A stretch of DNA of 40,669 nt from Bacillota bacterium (GTDB taxonomy: Bacteria; Bacillota; Clostridia; Acetivibrionales; DSM-1351): the NCBI GenBank assembly GCA_023431385.1, contig JAEYWA010000177.1, positions 1-40,669 on the forward strand. Reading direction: 5' to 3'. This document shows, piece after piece, positions 1-8,717 of the stretch. The notes under the pieces are model-generated. The model was not told the origin of the DNA, did not search any database, and saw only the letters and a list, made by a program, of their open reading frames with translations. A program made the translations under genes and the position numbers. Each line of letters opens with the position of its first letter. Within the stretch, counting starts at the first letter, position 1.

Positions 1-2097
1 TCTTGAAGATGGATCAACCTCCACAAAAGTGCACCAGGGCAGCCAGTGATAATGGCTCTCCAACATCTGACCTGTAAAATTTCCGCTTTCGTGGCCCAAT
101 CCCGGCATGCTGTACCCAATACTGCCATCAACATCATTGGACTGCCGGGTGTTCTTGTGTATGAATTCAGCAAAATCCAGATAATGCTCATCACCTGTTA
201 TAACATATAACCTGTAATAAGTATAGGCACATGCGGCCATATATACATCGGCGCCACCCCCGATTGTTATAATACTCTGTCCGCTGATTGAATACTTATT
301 GAAGGGATGTTTCGGCCAGGGGGCTTTTACGGGAAACTTCCAGGCATAGGTCCAGGTTTCGGTGTAATCAGCGGCTCCAATGGCACCTTCCAGCCACTTT
401 TGCCCACCGGTCAGATCGTACAGAGCCAGAAAGCCAAACATGGCATAAATACCTGCTTCCTTATCCTGTATATCGGTATTGTCACAGGTTCCACCTCGGT
501 ACTCCATGTTCAGGTAAGCATTATCAAAGGACCACTCACCGGCTTTTATTGCAGCAGTTTTATATTTTTCCTCACCTGAAACCAAATAGAATTGGATCAG
601 GAAACGTATTACACTGGGTGTATTTGATTTTGAATCCATACGGATAGAGCTGTCTGAATTATAGGCACGGTAGAAACTGCCGTCCTCATTTTGAATTCTT
701 ATAAGCCACTCTGCTGTTTTCCAGCAGAATTCCCGCCAATTTGGACGTTCATCCCCCTTTTTTCTCATATAAACATAAGCGTCCAGTATAGCCTCAACAC
801 CGTCTGCAAGCATACGAATATAGTGGGGATATGGCTCAAACCCTGTGATATTCGGATTATAGCACATTTGAGGCAGCCCGGATTCAGTCATAGCTGTTCT
901 TACCCAGAAATCAATGATATTCACACCCTTTTCATAGGCTTCAGGGACATTTTCCTTATCTCCGTAGCGCAGCAGCTGATATCCAATACCGGGCTGCTGT
1001 CCCACAAAGCCAAACTGGAAGGATACGCAGGATATATCCATATCCGGAAGCTGGCAGGCAAAGGGCAGACCATAGGAGTTATCATACTGTCTGGTATATT
1101 TATTAAGTATCTTCATACAGTTGTGGTAATGAAGTTCATTATCTACATAAAATAGTACATCGCGAAGGCGGTCATAAGTGAGCCTCCACACATCTCTCAT
1201 CATATTTTGAAAGCTGTCATACCGATCGAAATTTACCGCTACAGAATAATTCTGTTCAAAGCCTTCCTCCACAGGATGATTGATACGCTGGAAGGTTTTT
1301 ACCCTATTGTTGTAATCCAAACCCCCAAAGTGATTGTTTCCTGGCATCTGACCATCGCAACCGGGATAAACATAGTCGATAGACAGGCCCTCGCATTTGG
1401 TTTCAAATTCCTTCCGTACCTCAAAGCCATAATACATATAGTTTAGGGTTTTGCTTTCGGGCTTGCTCATACCAATGGCTCCGATTGTAAACTTAGAATC
1501 TGTATTATTTTCTGACCTCACAATATCCAAAGACCTCATTGTCACGTCGGCCGCCCAACGAGATATGGCTGCTGTTTCTCCCGACTTAATGTTCTGCATC
1601 GCAAACAAAGGCATAGCATAACAGGTTTCCATACACCAGAAATATTCACAGTCCAGGTCCTTGCCAAAAGCGTTTTCAGGTGCAAATTCGTTTTGCTTGT
1701 ACCAGACACCGGGAGCAAAACAGTTATACTCATGGGTATTATCCGATTCAACCATAACAAAAGAAATCTTTGTGGAGAACCCAAGATCTTCTCCGGCCTT
1801 AAGTACTTTTACGTTTCTGCTCACCCTGAACCCAGAACCGGTTCCTTCATATACATCATAAAAAGAAAATTCAGAACCTGAGGGAACCGTCAGAGTACCT
1901 TTTCCAATCAGTTTACCTCCTGATACTATAATTTCACTATAAGAGCTTTCAAAAAACTCGTTAACGGCAAACACCGTTTTTACCGTAACAAACATAGGAC
2001 GCTTATTGTAATATAAGAGCCTGTTATTTTTATGAACCTCAATACCACCATCCTTGGGTGTAAGAGCATAATTACCGCATATAAGCTTTATTGACAT
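1..2097 (-). CDS. Large six-hairpin-glycosidase-like protein, C-terminus cut by window edge
   Basis: A single uninterrupted minus-strand frame runs from an ATG at 2097 to the left edge (699 codons) with no stop, so the C-terminus is missing. A GGAGG lies 7 bases before the ATG. No signal peptide or membrane segment is seen, so it is probably cytoplasmic. The N-terminal 250 residues look beta-rich. The rest has repeating aromatic helical stretches (for example around WLIRIQNEDGSFYRAY and LALYDLTGGQKWLEGA), typical of alpha/alpha-barrel glycosidases or lyases. I do not recognise the exact family. It is last in the run GntR, GH30, dehydratase, aldolase, 36 bases after the aldolase, so it probably acts on the same carbohydrate. 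The barrel fold is inference from sequence texture. Confidence 0.8.
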   Translation of the reverse strand, partial: MSIKLICGNYALTPKDGGIEVHKNNRLLYYNKRPMFVTVKTVFAVNEFFESSYSEIIVSGGKLIGKGTLTVPSGSEFSFYDVYEGTGSGFRVSRNVKVLKAGEDLGFSTKISFVMVESDNTHEYNCFAPGVWYKQNEFAPENAFGKDLDCEYFWCMETCYAMPLFAMQNIKSGETAAISRWAADVTMRSLDIVRSENNTDSKFTIGAIGMSKPESKTLNYMYYGFEVRKEFETKCEGLSIDYVYPGCDGQMPGNNHFGGLDYNNRVKTFQRINHPVEEGFEQNYSVAVNFDRYDSFQNMMRDVWRLTYDRLRDVLFYVDNELHYHNCMKILNKYTRQYDNSYGLPFACQLPDMDISCVSFQFGFVGQQPGIGYQLLRYGDKENVPEAYEKGVNIIDFWVRTAMTESGLPQMCYNPNITGFEPYPHYIRMLADGVEAILDAYVYMRKKGDERPNWREFCWKTAEWLIRIQNEDGSFYRAYNSDSSIRMDSKSNTPSVIRFLIQFYLVSGEEKYKTAAIKAGEWSFDNAYLNMEYRGGTCDNTDIQDKEAGIYAMFGFLALYDLTGGQKWLEGAIGAADYTETWTYAWKFPVKAPWPKHPFNKYSISGQSIITIGGGADVYMAACAYTYYRLYVITGDEHYLDFAEFIHKNTRQSNDVDGSIGYSMPGLGHESGNFTGQMLESHYHWLPWCTFVEVDPSSR

Positions 2098-2133
2098 ACA
2101 TATACCTCCTTTTGGCTTTTAGTATAGAATGGG

Positions 2134-3015
2134 TTATATCCCCAATATTTCTTTAATTTTTACAATATCCCGTTGATTTGCTTCAGGCAATGGGAAGGAA
2201 CAGTAATCCTTAACCGGGATACCTTTAATGGCCATTGCTTTTTTGATATAAGGCACAAAAGGTTTCCCTACCTGATATATATCCATTAATCGATCTATTT
2301 TTCTCTGAATTTCAGATATAGATTTAATATCATTGTTCTTGAAGGCCTTTACCCAGGCGCTGCAAAGTTCGGGCACCAGATTTGACAATCCGCCTATACA
2401 GCCATCTCCCCCGGATATTACATTATGAGCAAAGTTATCATCAAAGCCTGAATAGATTTTAAATTCAGGAAACTCGGGCTTGATTAATTTTATCAGTTCT
2501 CTGGTGTGGTCCATACCAGGAATTGTATCTTTGTAACCGGCTATATTCTTATGTTTTCTTAACAGATTAAGGGTTACACGAGGTGAAAGGTCATATCCTG
2601 TACGATCAGGAAAATTATAGAGGTACAGGTCACCGGGACACTCTTTTGCAACAAGATCATAATACTCTTCAACACTTTCGTTACTCAGGCTGAAATAATA
2701 GGGTGAAATTACTACAACTCCATCTGCTCCCTGATTACAGGCATATTTCGACAGTTCAATAGTTTCATTTACATCCATACTGGCAGTTCCGACCAATACC
2801 TTTACTCTTCCGTTAATATGCTTTACAGCCAGGCGTATCAGTTCTTTCTTACTCTCCACTGGAATGGCAAAAAACTCTCCGATACTCCCCAGAACTAATA
2901 TACCGTCTACACCGCCCCTAATCAGGTGGTCATATAGTCCTTCAAGAGCTTCGGTATCCAGTCTCCTGTTTTCATCAAATGGAGTAACTGCAGGGGTTAT
3001 ATAATTACAATTCAT
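2134..3015 (-). CDS. DapA/NanA-family aldolase, probably 2-keto-3-deoxy sugar-acid aldolase
   Basis: This is a 293-residue class I aldolase of the dihydrodipicolinate synthase/N-acetylneuraminate lyase family, of normal length. Schiff-base Lys162 sits in GYKDT and catalytic Tyr133 in LYNFP. The substrate-carboxylate loop GSIGE (43-47) replaces the usual GTTGE. An AAGGAG lies 9 bases before the ATG. It follows the IlvD/Edd dehydratase by 21 bases. The same pairing occurs in E. coli yagE-yagF and yjhH-yjhG, where the dehydratase makes a 2-keto-3-deoxy sugar acid and the aldolase cleaves it. With a pentonate the products would be pyruvate and glycolaldehyde. True lysine-pathway DapA is unlikely because of the catabolic context. 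The substrate is inferred. Confidence 0.88.
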   Translation of the reverse strand: MNCNYITPAVTPFDENRRLDTEALEGLYDHLIRGGVDGILVLGSIGEFFAIPVESKKELIRLAVKHINGRVKVLVGTASMDVNETIELSKYACNQGADGVVVISPYYFSLSNESVEEYYDLVAKECPGDLYLYNFPDRTGYDLSPRVTLNLLRKHKNIAGYKDTIPGMDHTRELIKLIKPEFPEFKIYSGFDDNFAHNVISGGDGCIGGLSNLVPELCSAWVKAFKNNDIKSISEIQRKIDRLMDIYQVGKPFVPYIKKAMAIKGIPVKDYCSFPLPEANQRDIVKIKEILGI

Positions 3016-3036
3016 CGTAGTGATCTCCTTTATTTA

Positions 3037-4764
3037 TTAGTATCCTGCACCTTTCATAGCAGAAAGAGCAGATTCTGTATATCTTTTCAACAGTCCCTTC
3101 CTTGGAGTAGCCGGAATTACGCCGTTTTTTAATCTCCGTTCAGAAAAGACCCTTTGTACTTCTTCCAAGGATACTTCCTTATGATTTATACCTACAACAT
3201 TTATACTTCTTGTTTCAATATCGTATTCAACAATGTCTCCCGTTTCAATCAATCCCAGCGGTCCTCCTGCTGCTGCCTCCGGCGAAACATGTCCAATTGC
3301 TGCGCCCCGGGTAGCTCCTGAAAATCTTCCATCAGTGATAAGTGAAACAGTTCCGTTCAGTCTCTTATCACAAACAATTGCTTCGGTAGTCATGAGCATT
3401 TCAGGCATTCCACTGCCTCTTGGCCCTTCATAGCGTATAATTATTATTTCCCCTGGATTTATCTTATTATTTACCACCGCATTGTAAGCATCCTCTTCGG
3501 AATTGTATACTTTGGCCAGACCTTTGTGTTTACGCATATTCTCTGCACAAGCCGAGTACTTTACAATTGAGCCCTCCGGAGCTAAATTACCTTTTAATAC
3601 GGCTATGGAGCCTTTTTCCTTAGCTTCGCTTAACGGCAGAATAACATCTTCTCTTTTTATACCGTAATTTGAAAGATAGCCCAGATACCTATTAAAAAAA
3701 TTATCCCTTTGCAAATCCTCAAGATTTTCTCCCAGAGTCTTCCCCGTTACTGTTATAACCTCCAGATTTAAATAATCTTTAAGTATTAACTGTACCATCG
3801 GTACACCGCCTGCAAACCAAAAGGCTTCTGTCAGATGCTCCCCGCCCGGGAATATATTTCCGATATGAGGTATTTTGTGATTGATTTCATCAAATAGTTC
3901 AGGTGTCAATATAATATCAAGCTCCCGGGCGATGGCAGGCAAATGCAGTGTGGCATTAGTAGATCCTCCAATGGCACTGTGTACAATAATTGCATTAACA
4001 AATGCTTCTTTTGTCATAATCCTGCCTGGAGTGACAGCTCCGGCCACAAGCTCCATGATCTTTCTTCCGGCTTTTCTCGAGTAGGATAGAATATCACGCA
4101 TTGTTGCAGGAACCAGAGCACTTCCGGGCAGAGCCATACCCAGGGCCTCGGCCATGCACTGCATTGTACTTGCCGTGCCGAGAAAAGTACATGCTCCCAC
4201 AGAGGGGCAACCAGTCAGCTTATAATCCCAGACTTCCTGTTCGCTGATTTCTCCCTTTCGCTTCTGCCTGAGGGAAATATCTCCGGCAACCAGTGGAGTT
4301 GTCATATTTGGCCCAGGTCTCATGCTTCCGCCCGGAATAAATATTGCCGGTATATCGAGTCTTGCTGCAGCCTTTAAATGTGCAGGAATTGATTTGTCAC
4401 AGGAGGAGGACAGAATTATTCCATCCCAGGAAACCATGCTTCCATGGACCTCAACCATATCACATATAGCCTCTCGAGAGGCCAGAACAAAATTCATTCC
4501 CTTATGTCCCTGTGCACATCCATCACAAATATCTGTCGTGTGAAAGCTTGCCGGACAGCCCCCTGCTTCATAAACGCCGTTCCGGGCCTGTTCGGTTAGC
4601 TGATTCAGATGAGTACTTCCAGGATGACTGTCACCATAAGCATCCTCTATCAGAATCTGGGGCTTAGTGATGTCTTCCTCATCCCAGCCCGAACCGAGCT
4701 GGAGTGCATCCACCTGTGCCCAAAGTTGCCTCTCGTAAGAGCTTTTTTGTTTGATATTATCCAT
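3037..4764 (-). CDS. IlvD/Edd-family sugar-acid dehydratase, YjhG/YagF-like
   Basis: A 575-residue iron-sulfur dehydratase that probably converts an aldonate to its 2-keto-3-deoxy acid. Family blocks are clear: CDGCAQGHKG (80-89), SSCDKSIP (120-127), GACTFLGTAS (190-199) and, near the C-terminus, ITDGRFSGATRGAAIGHVSP. Cys80, Cys122 and Cys192 are the likely cluster ligands. The N-terminal cysteine found in classical IlvD and arabonate dehydratases (NPC-type motif) is absent; the matching stretch reads GDSHPGSTH. From memory, the CDG block and the GNLAPEGS motif resemble E. coli YjhG/YagF xylonate dehydratases more than biosynthetic IlvD. The start has GGAGG 5 bases upstream. It sits between GH30 and the aldolase in one operon. 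Substrate identity is inferred. Confidence 0.88.
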   Translation of the reverse strand: MDNIKQKSSYERQLWAQVDALQLGSGWDEEDITKPQILIEDAYGDSHPGSTHLNQLTEQARNGVYEAGGCPASFHTTDICDGCAQGHKGMNFVLASREAICDMVEVHGSMVSWDGIILSSSCDKSIPAHLKAAARLDIPAIFIPGGSMRPGPNMTTPLVAGDISLRQKRKGEISEQEVWDYKLTGCPSVGACTFLGTASTMQCMAEALGMALPGSALVPATMRDILSYSRKAGRKIMELVAGAVTPGRIMTKEAFVNAIIVHSAIGGSTNATLHLPAIARELDIILTPELFDEINHKIPHIGNIFPGGEHLTEAFWFAGGVPMVQLILKDYLNLEVITVTGKTLGENLEDLQRDNFFNRYLGYLSNYGIKREDVILPLSEAKEKGSIAVLKGNLAPEGSIVKYSACAENMRKHKGLAKVYNSEEDAYNAVVNNKINPGEIIIIRYEGPRGSGMPEMLMTTEAIVCDKRLNGTVSLITDGRFSGATRGAAIGHVSPEAAAGGPLGLIETGDIVEYDIETRSINVVGINHKEVSLEEVQRVFSERRLKNGVIPATPRKGLLKRYTESALSAMKGAGY

Positions 4765-4820
4765 AAATACCTCCGTATGTTCTATTTAACCAGCTTCAAC
4801 TTAACTGTAGGCTTTCCGGC

Positions 4821-6155
4821 TCAGCTCTTAGCAAACTTCAGTGTGTATATACTTGAAGGTTCCAGATTAGCCTTAAAGCTCTCTCCCTCCAATGTAATAT
4901 CAACTGATTTATTCTCTCCTGTAAAATTGGATGCAAGCAGGATGATACTCTGGTCGGTATTTTTAAAAGCAATAATACTGTCGTCACCGCTGCTTGCAGT
5001 ACCTATCCTTTTTGCACCTGACTCTATAAAACGGCTGAAGTGCATCATGACGTAATACTCGTAATTATAAAGCACCTCTTTTGTGTTACGGTTTATTGTT
5101 ATCATGGAGTTCTGTTTCCATCCCCAAGTGCTCAAGGTGGATTCATCCAGTATCATATTCCAATAGCTATAGTTAATACAGCCGTTTTCAAGGTAGGATA
5201 CAATATCTTTGTAAATTTCTTCAGCCTCCTCCCATGAATTTGCTCCGTTATGGCACGGAGATTCGGTATGGTATAGCTTAATCCGTGGCAATTTTTCATA
5301 TGAATTCCTAACCACCTCAGGTGATGAATACTGGTATCCAATTCCTTTAACAAATTGCTGGTTGACTGCATCACTTACTACTTCATCTGCATATCCCATA
5401 ACATTGCGTATTGACCCGGCCCAGATTTCAGTTTTTAAGGGTTTCCCCTGAGCTCTTACAAGTTCCGGCACCAGATAAGCTCTTATGAATTTCTTCATTA
5501 ATTCTGAAGTCATGGTAGAGGTAGGATAAATATTAATTACATCAGTTTCATTTTGAATGCACACTGCCAGCAACGGTACCCCTGCTTTTTCGTATTCTTC
5601 TATGTATTTCTTAAAATATATCGCATATGCCTTAAGGTTTTGGGGAATATCCAGGAGCTCTCCTCCGTTACACATATCGCCGTTGGTTTTCATCCAGAAT
5701 GGAGGACTCCATGGGCAGCCCCATATTTTTATCGAAGGATTGACTTTCATTGACTTGAGAATATATGGAATGAGCCTCTTTTTATCCCTTGAGATATCAA
5801 AATACTCCATTTTAAAATCGCCTTCCATATCATTCAGAGAATATCCATCCAGTGCAAAATCACTGGCGCCCATTGGAGTGCGACATAAATTAAAACGACA
5901 GCCCGTCTGACCAAAAAGGTCTTCAAAAACCTTATCCTGCTCCTCTTGAGAAAGACAGCTTACAGCCTCCCAACCGACTTCATTATATGCACCTCCAAAT
6001 CCCGCAATTTCTTGAAACTCCTTGCATGGGTCCAAATTAATCCTCACTGTCTCTGCATAGCTGTCTGTTTCATTTCTGCTTCTTTGGATGTCTTCCTGGC
6101 AGCTTCTACATTTTGTGCCGTCACTATTGGTTTTCCAGATTTTTAGTTGATACAT
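4821..6155 (-). CDS. Glycoside hydrolase family 30 enzyme, cytoplasmic
   Basis: A retaining GH30-type glycosidase of about 444 residues. The GH30 opening EIAGFGGAYNE is present. The predicted acid/base is Glu203 in CIQNETD (most relatives have QNEP) and the nucleophile is Glu298 in HTESPC. A small beta domain ends the protein. No signal peptide is seen, so it should act on imported oligosaccharides. The start at 6155 is preferred because AAGGAG lies 6 bases upstream; the upstream in-frame ATG at 6176 has no visible ribosome binding site. It lies between the GntR regulator and the sugar-acid dehydratase. GH30 members include beta-glucosidases, xylosidases, xylanases and 1,6-galactanases, and I cannot choose among them. 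Confidence 0.87.
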   Translation of the reverse strand: MYQLKIWKTNSDGTKCRSCQEDIQRSRNETDSYAETVRINLDPCKEFQEIAGFGGAYNEVGWEAVSCLSQEEQDKVFEDLFGQTGCRFNLCRTPMGASDFALDGYSLNDMEGDFKMEYFDISRDKKRLIPYILKSMKVNPSIKIWGCPWSPPFWMKTNGDMCNGGELLDIPQNLKAYAIYFKKYIEEYEKAGVPLLAVCIQNETDVINIYPTSTMTSELMKKFIRAYLVPELVRAQGKPLKTEIWAGSIRNVMGYADEVVSDAVNQQFVKGIGYQYSSPEVVRNSYEKLPRIKLYHTESPCHNGANSWEEAEEIYKDIVSYLENGCINYSYWNMILDESTLSTWGWKQNSMITINRNTKEVLYNYEYYVMMHFSRFIESGAKRIGTASSGDDSIIAFKNTDQSIILLASNFTGENKSVDITLEGESFKANLEPSSIYTLKFAKS

Positions 6156-6199
6156 ACAATACTCCTTTTCTGCCATATTAATTACCAGACTATAGAATA

Positions 6200-6889
6200 T
6201 TAGGCCTTTGTTTGAAAGGTGTTGTACAGGTCTTCCATATGCTCATCCATGATCCTTTTTGCTTCGGAGGAGTTTCTGCTTTTTACCGCCTCAAGCAGTA
6301 ATTTATGATAATATATTCCTGCACTGTTTCCCCTTTTTGATGTAATTTGTGAAAAAGCTTTGTTTAAAATATCATTGAATATATGGAAGGTTTGAATTAT
6401 AAGTGAATTCTTAGTCATATTTGCCAATATTAGATGAAAGTTTAAGTCTGCTTTTGAAAACTTCTCCAGGTCATCTTTGAGCTGCTCCATCCTTCTGTAT
6501 GCCTCTTCAAGTTCTACTAGTTCCTCGGCTGAAGCCTTTTGTGCTGCCAGTTCAGCCACATTCCCTTCAAGAACCTTTCGGTACTCCAAAATTTCCTGTA
6601 AAGAGTTCTCATTCAAATAAGCAATTGGTATAAGAGGATTCATGTTGATTCCGGGTGCGGCCTCCCTGATGAAGGAACCTTCACCAAGCCTTGTTTCTAT
6701 AAGGCCCAGTGCCATTAATTTCTGAAGTGCCTGGCGAACAGTAATACGGCTCACCCCAAAAGACACGGCGAGGTCATTTTCAGATGGAATCTTCTCGCCC
6801 TTCTTCCATTCATTATTAATAATCTGCTCCTTCAGCTGCTCAAAAACTTGATCACCTATACTCTGACGTGTAACCTTCTTAATTGGCAT
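6200..6889 (-). CDS. GntR-family transcriptional regulator, FadR/FCD subfamily
   Basis: A 229-residue regulator with an N-terminal winged helix (about residues 10-75, containing SENDLAVSFGVSRITVRQAL) and a C-terminal all-helical FCD ligand domain (about 90-225). Histidines in NFHLIL and in MDEHMEDL fit the usual metal and ligand site. FCD regulators typically sense small carboxylic acids, which fits control of a sugar-acid dehydratase and aldolase operon. It is the first gene, 44 bases ahead of the GH30 gene. A TTGACA promoter and a palindrome lie just upstream, suggesting autoregulation of the whole operon. The effector is unknown. Confidence 0.92.
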   Translation of the reverse strand: MPIKKVTRQSIGDQVFEQLKEQIINNEWKKGEKIPSENDLAVSFGVSRITVRQALQKLMALGLIETRLGEGSFIREAAPGINMNPLIPIAYLNENSLQEILEYRKVLEGNVAELAAQKASAEELVELEEAYRRMEQLKDDLEKFSKADLNFHLILANMTKNSLIIQTFHIFNDILNKAFSQITSKRGNSAGIYYHKLLLEAVKSRNSSEAKRIMDEHMEDLYNTFQTKA

Positions 6890-6925
6890 ACTAATTCATA
6901 CCTTTCTTATATTGATATACATTTC

Positions 6926-6955
6926 ACCTGTATGTTGTCTACTTGTAATACAGGT
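6926..6955. promoter_or_regulatory. Probable GntR operator palindrome
   Basis: Perfect 8-base inverted repeat ACCTGTAT (6926-6933) and ATACAGGT (6948-6955) with a 14-base spacer. The right arm includes a TGTA-A-TACA core (6944-6952), the kind of short palindrome FadR-type GntR proteins bind. It lies just downstream of the predicted start of transcription, where bound repressor would block the regulator's own operon. GTTACAT also occurs twice 14 bases apart (6954 and 6968). Confidence 0.5.
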
Positions 6956-6965
6956 TACATTAAAT

Positions 6966-6994
6966 ATGTTACATTTGGCAATATAGAATGTCAA
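6966..6994 (-). promoter_or_regulatory. SigA-type promoter of the GntR operon
   Basis: Read on the minus strand: a perfect -35 TTGACA (6989-6994), a 17-base spacer and -10 TAACAT (6966-6971, 4 of 6 matches). Transcription would begin near 6959, inside the palindromic region. Confidence 0.55.
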
Positions 6995-7016
6995 TCAGTA
7001 GTTACAAAATAATTTG

Positions 7017-7066
7017 AAAAAAGGCTGTCTCTCTTAGATTTTAAGGTCTAATGAGAGACAGCCTTT
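7017..7066 (-). terminator. Rho-independent terminator after the LplA-like gene
   Basis: Stem AAGGCTGTCTCTC (7021-7033) pairs with GAGAGACAGCCTT (7053-7065). On the minus strand it is followed by a run of six T. It lies 22 bases past the stop of the binding-protein gene and separates that operon from the GntR operon. Confidence 0.85.
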
Positions 7067-7087
7067 TAAGTTATTTAGTAGTTATGC

Positions 7088-8650
7088 CTATTTTTTAGAA
7101 GCCAGGAATTCATCAACTTGCTTCTGAGCGTCAGCGCAAACTTTGTTGATTCCAGCCTTTTCAAGAGATTGTTTCATCTTTGGATAATACTTGTCGTAAT
7201 CAACAATTCCTTCTTTCAATGGTTCACCCATATTCTTACCTACTGTTGCCAATGTAGCAATTTCAGTCTTTACTGGTTCGGGGTTGAATACCCATCCTAA
7301 TAGCTGATCAGGCTTAGCTGATTCATTAAATTCCTTCATCTTCTTCCACTTATCAGGGCTTTCATTTGACCAGAGGTAATCGAGGAACTGGTCTCCACCC
7401 ATTGCCCACTGTGCCATTCCGTAGTAACCTGAATTATCTGGAGTTACTCCATCCGCAAAGTCTATCTGGTTTTCACCAATCTTCTTATAATGCTTGTTTT
7501 CAATACCCCAGTCAAGAAGATTCTTTATCTGCTTATCACTGAACAGTAAATTAATAAACATCATTGCTCTTGCAGGGTCCTCTGATGTTCTTGGTATAAC
7601 AAGCATAGAGTTTGTTAAATCACCAGTTGTTGCGTAATAAGGTATATCCTTGTATGCATTTACCTGAATTAAATCATAACCCAATTGAGCCTTCATTTCA
7701 TCAGCCTTACCAGGCTTAAGCTGTTCTGCCCACATGAACGCCTTTTGAGCCTTCTTTACAGGCATACCGTCCTTTAGTGTAGCAACGTCCTTGTTTATAT
7801 ATCCTTTATTGTACCATTCTCTTGTCATTTTAAATACTTTGATAAATTCTGGTGTTTCAACAAGATTTACAATTTTGATTTCTCCGTCAGTCTTCTTATA
7901 TCCTACCGGCACTTCGGTCTGAGATATATGTGATAAAGCATCCTGAACAAAGTAGGTAGAATGATCACCCAGTGAAGACAGGAATGGTACTACGCCGGGT
8001 TCCTTCTCTTTAATTGTCTTCAACATAGGTTCAAAATCTTCGGGGCTCTTTATATTTGAAAAATCAAAGTTGTATTTTTCTGCTAAAGCCTTATTAACTA
8101 AAACACCACCTACGCCAAACATGTCCTTGTTTGTTGGAATAGCGTAAAGTTTGCCATCAATAATTGGAGCCTCTAGATACGCTGGGTTTATGTTCTTTTT
8201 GATATCTTGCCCGTATTTTTCAAGCAGGTCATCAAGTTCAAGCCATGCCTTTTGAGCTACAAAAGTACTCCAACCCCACCATGATGGTGAGAACATAACG
8301 TCAATTTTTTCACCGGAAGCTACAACGAGCTTCTGTTTGTCCTGATAGTTGTCCCAGAAGAAATAGTTCAATTTGATAGTAGCATTGATCTTCTCTGTTA
8401 AAAGTTTACTTACCTCCTCCTGAATTAACGGGAGATCCTTTGTTTGAGGAGCAAGGAAGTAACAGTTCAGTTCATATGGATCTAGCTTAGGAGCCGAACT
8501 TTCAGCAGCAGTACTGCTTTCTGTAACTGCCTGAGCGCTTGTTGTTGAAGAAGCAGGAGTATCACCGCTTCCGCCGCAACCTGATAGCATTGCACTACAT
8601 ATAAATACTAAAGCTACCAATATGCAACCCAACTTTTTCATTTTTTTCAT
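7088..8650 (-). CDS. LplA-like sugar-binding lipoprotein of a CUT1 ABC importer
   Basis: A 520-residue extracellular solute-binding protein. The signal peptide ends in lipobox LSGC with Cys25 as the lipidated residue, followed by a Ser/Thr/Ala-rich linker. The length and aromatic-rich body (for example WWGWSTF) match the LplA/YtcQ group of long oligosaccharide-binding proteins. The start has AAGGAGG 7 bases upstream. It is the last gene after two permeases and is followed by a terminator. It should capture a sugar or oligosaccharide at the membrane for the adjacent permeases. The ligand cannot be read from sequence. Confidence 0.9.
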   Translation of the reverse strand: MKKMKKLGCILVALVFICSAMLSGCGGSGDTPASSTTSAQAVTESSTAAESSAPKLDPYELNCYFLAPQTKDLPLIQEEVSKLLTEKINATIKLNYFFWDNYQDKQKLVVASGEKIDVMFSPSWWGWSTFVAQKAWLELDDLLEKYGQDIKKNINPAYLEAPIIDGKLYAIPTNKDMFGVGGVLVNKALAEKYNFDFSNIKSPEDFEPMLKTIKEKEPGVVPFLSSLGDHSTYFVQDALSHISQTEVPVGYKKTDGEIKIVNLVETPEFIKVFKMTREWYNKGYINKDVATLKDGMPVKKAQKAFMWAEQLKPGKADEMKAQLGYDLIQVNAYKDIPYYATTGDLTNSMLVIPRTSEDPARAMMFINLLFSDKQIKNLLDWGIENKHYKKIGENQIDFADGVTPDNSGYYGMAQWAMGGDQFLDYLWSNESPDKWKKMKEFNESAKPDQLLGWVFNPEPVKTEIATLATVGKNMGEPLKEGIVDYDKYYPKMKQSLEKAGINKVCADAQKQVDEFLASKK

Positions 8651-8717
8651 TTATTTTCCTCCTTAAATATAAAGATTTTATATTGACCGGTAGATAAATT
8701 AATTCATCTTTCCGGAA

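Noticed and set aside
691..1446. Plus-strand open frames opposite the left-edge gene
   Set aside because: They lack ribosome binding sites and protein-family texture, and they lie antisense to a continuous 699-codon frame.
4609..5055. Plus-strand 148-codon open frame
   Set aside because: It runs antisense across the dehydratase start and the GH30 end, both well-supported genes.
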